DNA of 64,000 nt, taken from contig JAXLUK010000001.1 in NCBI GenBank assembly GCA_046329555.1, forward strand, positions 124,001 to 188,000, read 5' to 3'. Made by a program: the position numbers and the translations under genes. Position 1 is the first letter of the stretch; every line of letters starts with the position of its first letter. The notes under the pieces are model-generated. The model was not told where the DNA came from and ran no database searches. It worked only from the letters and a program-made list of their open reading frames with translations. The DNA is from UBA1941 sp046329555. GTDB taxonomy: Bacteria > Bacteroidota > Bacteroidia > Chitinophagales > LD1. This document shows, piece after piece, positions 59,900 to 64,000 of the stretch.

Positions 59900-60412
59900 T
59901 TATAACTTCCCTTTAAATCCAGCCTGATATTCATCCCACTTCGTGGTCTTATAACTTTCCGAAGCAAAATAGTTTAAAACTGGTTCCGTTTGACGGGCAT
60001 CCATATAACCGGGCACAGTGGTAATCAGATTCAACTTTTCGTCGAGATAAATGGAAGTGGGAAAACTCATCTGATTGCCCATTAGAAAAGTGGCCAACTT
60101 ATTATACCGACCCTCCTTTTCAAAGGTTTCTCCTTTAAACTGAACAGCACCATTCATTTCTGCATTAAATTTGACACAGTAATAATTCTTGGACATGTAT
60201 TCCACAATAACGGGATTTTCAAAAGTTGTAGCATCCATACGTTTACACCATCCGCACCAGTCGGTGTACACATCCACGAATACTTTACGCGGTGCCTTTT
60301 TCTGAGCCTGTTGCATTTCTTCCCAGGTCATCCAATGAATTTTAGATTCCGGAACAGCGCGGAATGAACTTAAAATGGTGGCCAACAATAGTAACGGGAG
60401 GAACTTTTTCAT
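59900..60412 (-). CDS. Exported thioredoxin-like protein, 170 aa
   Basis: A signal peptide (MKKFLPLLLLATILSSFRA) precedes a thioredoxin fold with VFVDVYTDWCGWCKRMDATTFENP (CxxC) and MSFPTSIYLDEKLN (cis-proline), of the type with a short N-terminal helix (thioredoxin_7/DUF255-like). It probably reduces periplasmic thiols. bshB1 follows without a gap. Confidence 0.9.
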   Translation of the reverse strand: MKKFLPLLLLATILSSFRAVPESKIHWMTWEEMQQAQKKAPRKVFVDVYTDWCGWCKRMDATTFENPVIVEYMSKNYYCVKFNAEMNGAVQFKGETFEKEGRYNKLATFLMGNQMSFPTSIYLDEKLNLITTVPGYMDARQTEPVLNYFASESYKTTKWDEYQAGFKGKL

Positions 60413-60466
60413 ACAGAACTAAATTAAAAATTACAGTTGTTAATACAAGAATCGAGCCAGTAATTG

Positions 60467-61234
60467 TTACTTTATAAATCCCCGATCGACACCAAAATGC
60501 CGGTAGCGGTCCATAACCACCTTCGTAATTTCATAATCGGAATTATATCTCAGAAACTCTGATGGTAGCCCTAAATAGTCAATAAATTCATCATAGTATT
60601 CATTGGGAAGATCGAAAAGATGCGCTTCTTTATAGTAATCAAACAATTCTTTGAAAATTCTTCGGCGATTATCATCTTCCATCTGCTGACGTAACTTCTT
60701 ACGTTCCTGAGCCCGGTTGCTTAGCAATTCATATAATGCGCTTATCGGGCTGGTATAACTGATTTCAGGGGTTTGGAGTTCCTTAGGAATCTGACCGAGT
60801 TTTTTTCTTTCTGCCTCTATATCATCCAGATCCTTCTTAGGCTTCACAATAATCGGCCGGGTAGATCCATAAACCAATCGTTCAAAAGATAGCAGCAGTT
60901 TGTATTCAGGTTTCATTGCACTATCAGCCATACTAAAACGAATGGTTTGATAGCCCGAAAGAAACAGAAACAGCGTATCCCGCTTCTGACAACTGATGTT
61001 AAAGTTCCCCGAGAAATCACTGACATACGACTGTCCTTCCCTTGGGTTAATTACACTTACACCTGATACCGGCCGTTGATCCCAGGCATCAGCGATATGA
61101 CCACGAATAAAAACCTCCTGATTTTCCTGCGCCATTGCCGGCAACACCCATAAAAACGCTATCGCGAAAAGCCCACTGCGCACAAAACGAATATAGGCAC
61201 ATCCCGTGCCAGCACCAATATTTTTAATATTCAT
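60467..61234 (-). CDS. Exported protein with carboxypeptidase-like regulatory domain, 255 aa
   Basis: After a hydrophobic signal (VRSGLFAIAFLWVLPAMAQ), a CarboxypepD_reg-like domain is seen: VFIRGHIADAWDQRPVSGVSVINPREGQSYVSDFSGNFNI. The remaining 130 residues hold a helical, Lys/Arg/Glu-rich region (ERKKLGQIPKEL ... SNRAQERKKLRQQMEDDNRR) and a tail containing many Tyr and Asp. Such proteins are abundant in Bacteroidota; function unknown. The gene is followed at 15 nt by the larger exported protein gene on the same strand only in the upstream direction. Confidence 0.78.
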   Translation of the reverse strand: MNIKNIGAGTGCAYIRFVRSGLFAIAFLWVLPAMAQENQEVFIRGHIADAWDQRPVSGVSVINPREGQSYVSDFSGNFNISCQKRDTLFLFLSGYQTIRFSMADSAMKPEYKLLLSFERLVYGSTRPIIVKPKKDLDDIEAERKKLGQIPKELQTPEISYTSPISALYELLSNRAQERKKLRQQMEDDNRRRIFKELFDYYKEAHLFDLPNEYYDEFIDYLGLPSEFLRYNSDYEITKVVMDRYRHFGVDRGFIK

Positions 61235-61248
61235 TGTGAATTAGGCGC

Positions 61249-62616
61249 TCAAGGTTCAGCTTTTACCGCCCTGCCGCGCCACGTTCTGTGTGCGTCAGTA
61301 ACCGATATCACGTAATACCCGGTAGGCCAGCACGACGCATCAATATTGACCAAGCCATCGGCAATGCCAAAGGCCAAAATACTTCCGTCCATTGAAGATA
61401 CCTGCCACTGTTTATGTTCTCCTGTTTCAGTACGCAACTGCAGTATCTTATGGAATGGATTTAACACAATCGGATTTTCATCTATATCAATCGCGTTAAT
61501 ACCGGCATAAGCAGTATCATTATCAACTATGGTAAATGTGAACTCCCTGATAAGCGTCCTAACATTAGGTTGTATATCTATTAAGTCTAACAATACCTGT
61601 TCGTTGCTCTCATCTACCTGATCATCAATAATTCTGACCACTACTTCCTGCGTATCTAACTGATTTGCCGGAAACACCAGTGTGGTGTCGTTATATACAA
61701 AATCAACATTGCGAGTGGCATTTCCCCCTGAATAAAAAACTGAAACGGTGAAAGGATAATTCAGCGGAGAGGTATTCATAATTTTCACCACGCCGCTGCC
61801 AGCACTTTCATCATAGCTGTATTGGGCCCCGAAGAAGGTGACATACGGGCTATCTGTATCCAATATTGTGAGGTGAAATGTAGTATCCACATTGCGCTTG
61901 GTCCAATCGCATCCCAGCCTGAAATAGACCTCCTCAGTGGGTTCTGCGATATCGTCATTCATCACATTCATTACAAAAGTATCTACCCATGAGCCATTGC
62001 CGTGATGGAATGCGATGGTGCCGTCGTAAACATAATCTACTCCTGCCGTAGCCGTGTTCTGCGGTAAATCGGGTACTGGTAAGTAATAGATATCAAAATT
62101 ATTGGGGTTATCGAAATACACCGGTATGAGCAAGCGGGGCGCGGTATCTTCCCAAACGGTGATAGCCGTATCGCCAAAACGGATAGCCACAGGCTGATAA
62201 TCGTTATCGGTTATGCACACCTGCAACGAATCATATACAATTCCACTTCCTGTTGAATCAACGGCGATAGCATAAACACATTCGGTATGTTCTGGCGTAG
62301 GATCGTCATTCACCCTGAAGATCTGACAAAAACTTGAAATGCCAGGAGGCGCCAGATGGAATCCCCAATCAAAAAAATAGTCTGGTCCGCCTTGAGCGGT
62401 AACTTTGGGATCGTCGGAGGGAAACAGCGTTCGTAAAAACCATGGAATAGGCACAGTGTCGGTGTTATTGAGTTCAATGCACACCGTGAAGGTATCCACT
62501 GATTCAGGAACCAAGTAGCTGCGGGGAATGAAGTGCGCCGTCAATTTTGGCTGCGCAATAGCATGCAGCATGCTTCCTAAAACAAAGAAAGCGGTTAGCG
62601 CCCACAATTTTTGCAT
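61249..62616 (-). CDS. Exported Calx-beta-repeat protein with sorting tail, 455 aa
   Basis: The signal peptide MQKLWALTAFFVLGSMLHAIA is followed by two to three Calx-beta-like modules with acidic calcium-site motifs, for example DTAYAGINAIDIDENPIV, VRIIDDQVDESNEQVLLDLID, NDDIAEPTEEVYFRL. The C-terminus, WQVSSMDGSILAFGIADGLVNIDASCWPTGYYVISV, looks like a T9SS type A sorting domain. It is predicted to be a secreted adhesin-like protein. Exact repeat borders are not certain. It is the first gene of the pair with the downstream exported protein. Confidence 0.82.
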   Translation of the reverse strand: MQKLWALTAFFVLGSMLHAIAQPKLTAHFIPRSYLVPESVDTFTVCIELNNTDTVPIPWFLRTLFPSDDPKVTAQGGPDYFFDWGFHLAPPGISSFCQIFRVNDDPTPEHTECVYAIAVDSTGSGIVYDSLQVCITDNDYQPVAIRFGDTAITVWEDTAPRLLIPVYFDNPNNFDIYYLPVPDLPQNTATAGVDYVYDGTIAFHHGNGSWVDTFVMNVMNDDIAEPTEEVYFRLGCDWTKRNVDTTFHLTILDTDSPYVTFFGAQYSYDESAGSGVVKIMNTSPLNYPFTVSVFYSGGNATRNVDFVYNDTTLVFPANQLDTQEVVVRIIDDQVDESNEQVLLDLIDIQPNVRTLIREFTFTIVDNDTAYAGINAIDIDENPIVLNPFHKILQLRTETGEHKQWQVSSMDGSILAFGIADGLVNIDASCWPTGYYVISVTDAHRTWRGRAVKAEP

Positions 62617-62679
62617 GAACCGAAAATAAGGTTAACCCAGTTGTTTCCAAAAATTTCCTTTCTTTGCCGCGCATCGCGG

Positions 62680-62854
62680 TTTCAAATGCACTTTTCCAAA
62701 GGTGCTGCGAATTAAAAGGGAACCATGTGAAATTCATGGACAGTTCCCGCTGCTGTAAGTTCCGTCAGATGCTTTTGTGTTTTCTGCCACTGTTATACAA
62801 CGGGAAGGCCACAAAAGCGGAACAAGTCAGAAGACCTGCCAGGATGTATTGAAA
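62680..62854 (+). ncRNA. Cobalamin riboswitch
   Basis: A clear adenosylcobalamin-type aptamer. P1 arms 62680-62690 and 62845-62854; then AGGTGC; the conserved core of GGGAACCATGTGAAATTCATGG, then GACAGTTCCCGCTGCTGTAAG, CCACTG (around 62787), GGGAAGGC and the B12 box AAGTCAGAAGACCTGCC (62824-62840). The orientation is plus, toward the gene at 62944, so B12 should repress it. Confidence 0.95.
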
Positions 62855-62879
62855 TTCAAGCTTTCGGGAAAAAAAGCGG

Positions 62880-62934
62880 GGAATTACACGGGAGTGTTTC
62901 CTATTTTTTTTCTCTATTTTTTTTAGAAGACATA
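62880..62934 (+). terminator. Intrinsic terminator, expression platform of the B12 riboswitch
   Basis: A GGAATTACAC / GTGTTTCC stem with loop GGGA is followed by TATTTTTTTT, then a second T-run (62923-62934). It stands between the aptamer and the start codon, so transcription attenuation is the probable mechanism. Confidence 0.75.
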
Positions 62935-62943
62935 AAACCCATT

Positions 62944-64000
62944 ATGAAACAATCATTACGCGATTTTGTTCTGGCCGCAGCGCTGTTTTTTTCTTTTTCA
63001 GCCTGCGCGCAAACCAGAAGTACTTTTGAAAATCTAACACTTCCAGTTGATACTTATGCCAATACCACCAGCTTCTCCAGCGGGTTGGCGCAATTCAACA
63101 ATGTTTTTTCAGGCGGCTTCTTCAGTGGCTTTGCCGCCAGCACCATGCGCGATTCTGTAACTGCCGGCGCTGGCAACCAGTACAGTTGCATGCCGGCGCT
63201 AGGTGCATCGGGCAGCCGCACCTTTGCCGTTGGCAATACTTACGGGCAAGCCATAATTAGATTACAAGGAGCGGCAGCAGGTCATGCCGTAGTTGGCTGC
63301 AATATCACTAATACCACTTTTGCCTATCGCAGCATGGAGCAGGGCGATGCCTTTGCGAAAAAGTTCGGAGGAGCCTCAGGTAACGACCCTGATTGGTTTC
63401 GGTTAACAGTAAAAGGTTGGTTACATGATACTATTGTACCAGGTCAGGTTGATTTTTACCTGGCCGATTATCGGGATGCCAATAACGCTAATGACTATAT
63501 TGTAAGAAATTGGCAATGGTTGAATTTGCAATCTTTAGGAGCTGTTGACAGTCTATTTTTCGAATTAAACTCAAGCGATACTGCAGGCGGTTTTGGCATG
63601 AATACGCCAGCCTATTTTGCTATTGATAATTTTGTGACTAGTGACGGCGGCACTTATTCTAAACCAAATGCCGTAAATGATTCGATTATCACAACTTATC
63701 AAAATGTTCGTACGGTAGCCCTTCTTGCCAATGATACATTTGCAACTGGAGCAGATATTACTGTTTCCATTATTAGCGGGCCACAAGTATTGGGCGCCAC
63801 GGCTACTCTTGATTCCAATCACATCACGTATACTCCGGCGCTGGGATTAATAACCAAGGATACGATATGGTATAGCCTATGCGATGTTGCCGCGGGCTGT
63901 GATACCGCAATGTTGGTGGTGGACATCAGAGGGTTAACAGCAAATGGCATTAGTGATGTTCCTGCTGATGAATTAACTATAGCGCCAAATCCGTTACACA
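62944..64000 (+). CDS. DUF4465-like exported protein under B12 control (3' truncated by window)
   Basis: The frame is open from ATG 62944 through base 64000 (352 codons). A signal peptide, MKQSLRDFVLAAALFFSFSAC, may be a lipoprotein signal (FSAC). The mature part contains TFENLTLPVDTYAN, FFSGFAAS, NQYSCMPALGASGSRTFAVG, WFRLTVKGW, QVDFYLADYRDAN, and WQWLNLQSLGAVDSLFFELNSSD, which match the DUF4465 pattern as I know it. A Big-like segment follows. It breaks off in ELTIAPNPLH, the beginning of a T9SS sorting domain. DUF4465-like surface proteins have been linked with B12 acquisition in gut Bacteroides (from memory). The riboswitch in front supports such a role here; a btuB receptor may follow. 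Confidence 0.85.
   Translation, partial: MKQSLRDFVLAAALFFSFSACAQTRSTFENLTLPVDTYANTTSFSSGLAQFNNVFSGGFFSGFAASTMRDSVTAGAGNQYSCMPALGASGSRTFAVGNTYGQAIIRLQGAAAGHAVVGCNITNTTFAYRSMEQGDAFAKKFGGASGNDPDWFRLTVKGWLHDTIVPGQVDFYLADYRDANNANDYIVRNWQWLNLQSLGAVDSLFFELNSSDTAGGFGMNTPAYFAIDNFVTSDGGTYSKPNAVNDSIITTYQNVRTVALLANDTFATGADITVSIISGPQVLGATATLDSNHITYTPALGLITKDTIWYSLCDVAAGCDTAMLVVDIRGLTANGISDVPADELTIAPNPLH

Noticed and set aside
63571..63822. 83-codon minus-strand frame
   Set aside because: Opposite to the continuous exported-protein gene running to the window end.

Overview
The window comes from a member of the Bacteroidota, most likely a free-living Cytophagia/Chitinophagia-type lineage. The evidence is direct. 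The best promoters carry the TAnnTTTG -7 element of this phylum and Shine-Dalgarno sequences are scarce. There are C-terminal type IX secretion sorting tails, a TonB-dependent receptor, a bacillithiol biosynthesis gene (bshB1), and several protein families essentially confined to Bacteroidota. No rRNA, insertion sequence, integrase or CRISPR array was found.

Bases 1 to about 11,850 are accessory DNA. A three-gene, tightly packed operon opens the window: the C-terminal part of a prokaryotic Argonaute (PIWI domain, catalytic acids apparently missing), a 1,581-residue sacsin/HSP90-like GHKL ATPase, and a superfamily 1 helicase fused to a PIN nuclease with all four metal-binding acids. This looks like a nucleic-acid-directed defence system in a combination I do not recognise as described. 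It is followed by almost 2 kb of unusual non-coding DNA built from long nested inverted repeats, a DUF6943-type gene typical of Bacteroidota mobile elements, and two small conserved genes of unknown role.

Bases 11,858 to 30,137 are core chromosome, mostly on the minus strand: a heavy-metal RND efflux operon (czcABC plus a small exported protein), two amino-acid permeases with glutamate dehydrogenase, murB, a LytTR regulator, a membrane PAS histidine kinase, an alpha-oxoamine-synthase-like PLP enzyme with an altered active site, purK and metK. From 30,227 a PHP-type phosphatase and the tRNA CCA-adding enzyme read rightward. The 3' end of the CCA gene is present three times over 1.9 kb, and the copies bracket first an exported protein and then a ParE-type toxin-antitoxin pair. 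This suggests repeated insertion or duplication at one site.

Bases 34,629 to 41,533 (minus strand) hold lon, trxA, a START-domain protein, a potassium channel with an RCK domain and a four-gene signalling operon. Upstream of that operon is an array of an 11-bp motif, including a perfect 15-bp inverted repeat. Then come a TonB receptor, a CcmE-like haem chaperone of the CxxxY type, a YyaL-family thioredoxin-like protein, radC and yceI. A tRNA-Arg(ACG) gene is followed by about four decayed tandem copies of itself with its terminator.

The last part holds a polytopic membrane protein, a large multi-PAS kinase, an overlapping operon mnmA-lipoprotein-subtilase, an AIM24-family protein, ilvE, bshB1 with a periplasmic thioredoxin, and two exported proteins. 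It ends with a cobalamin riboswitch and terminator controlling a DUF4465-like exported protein that runs off the window.
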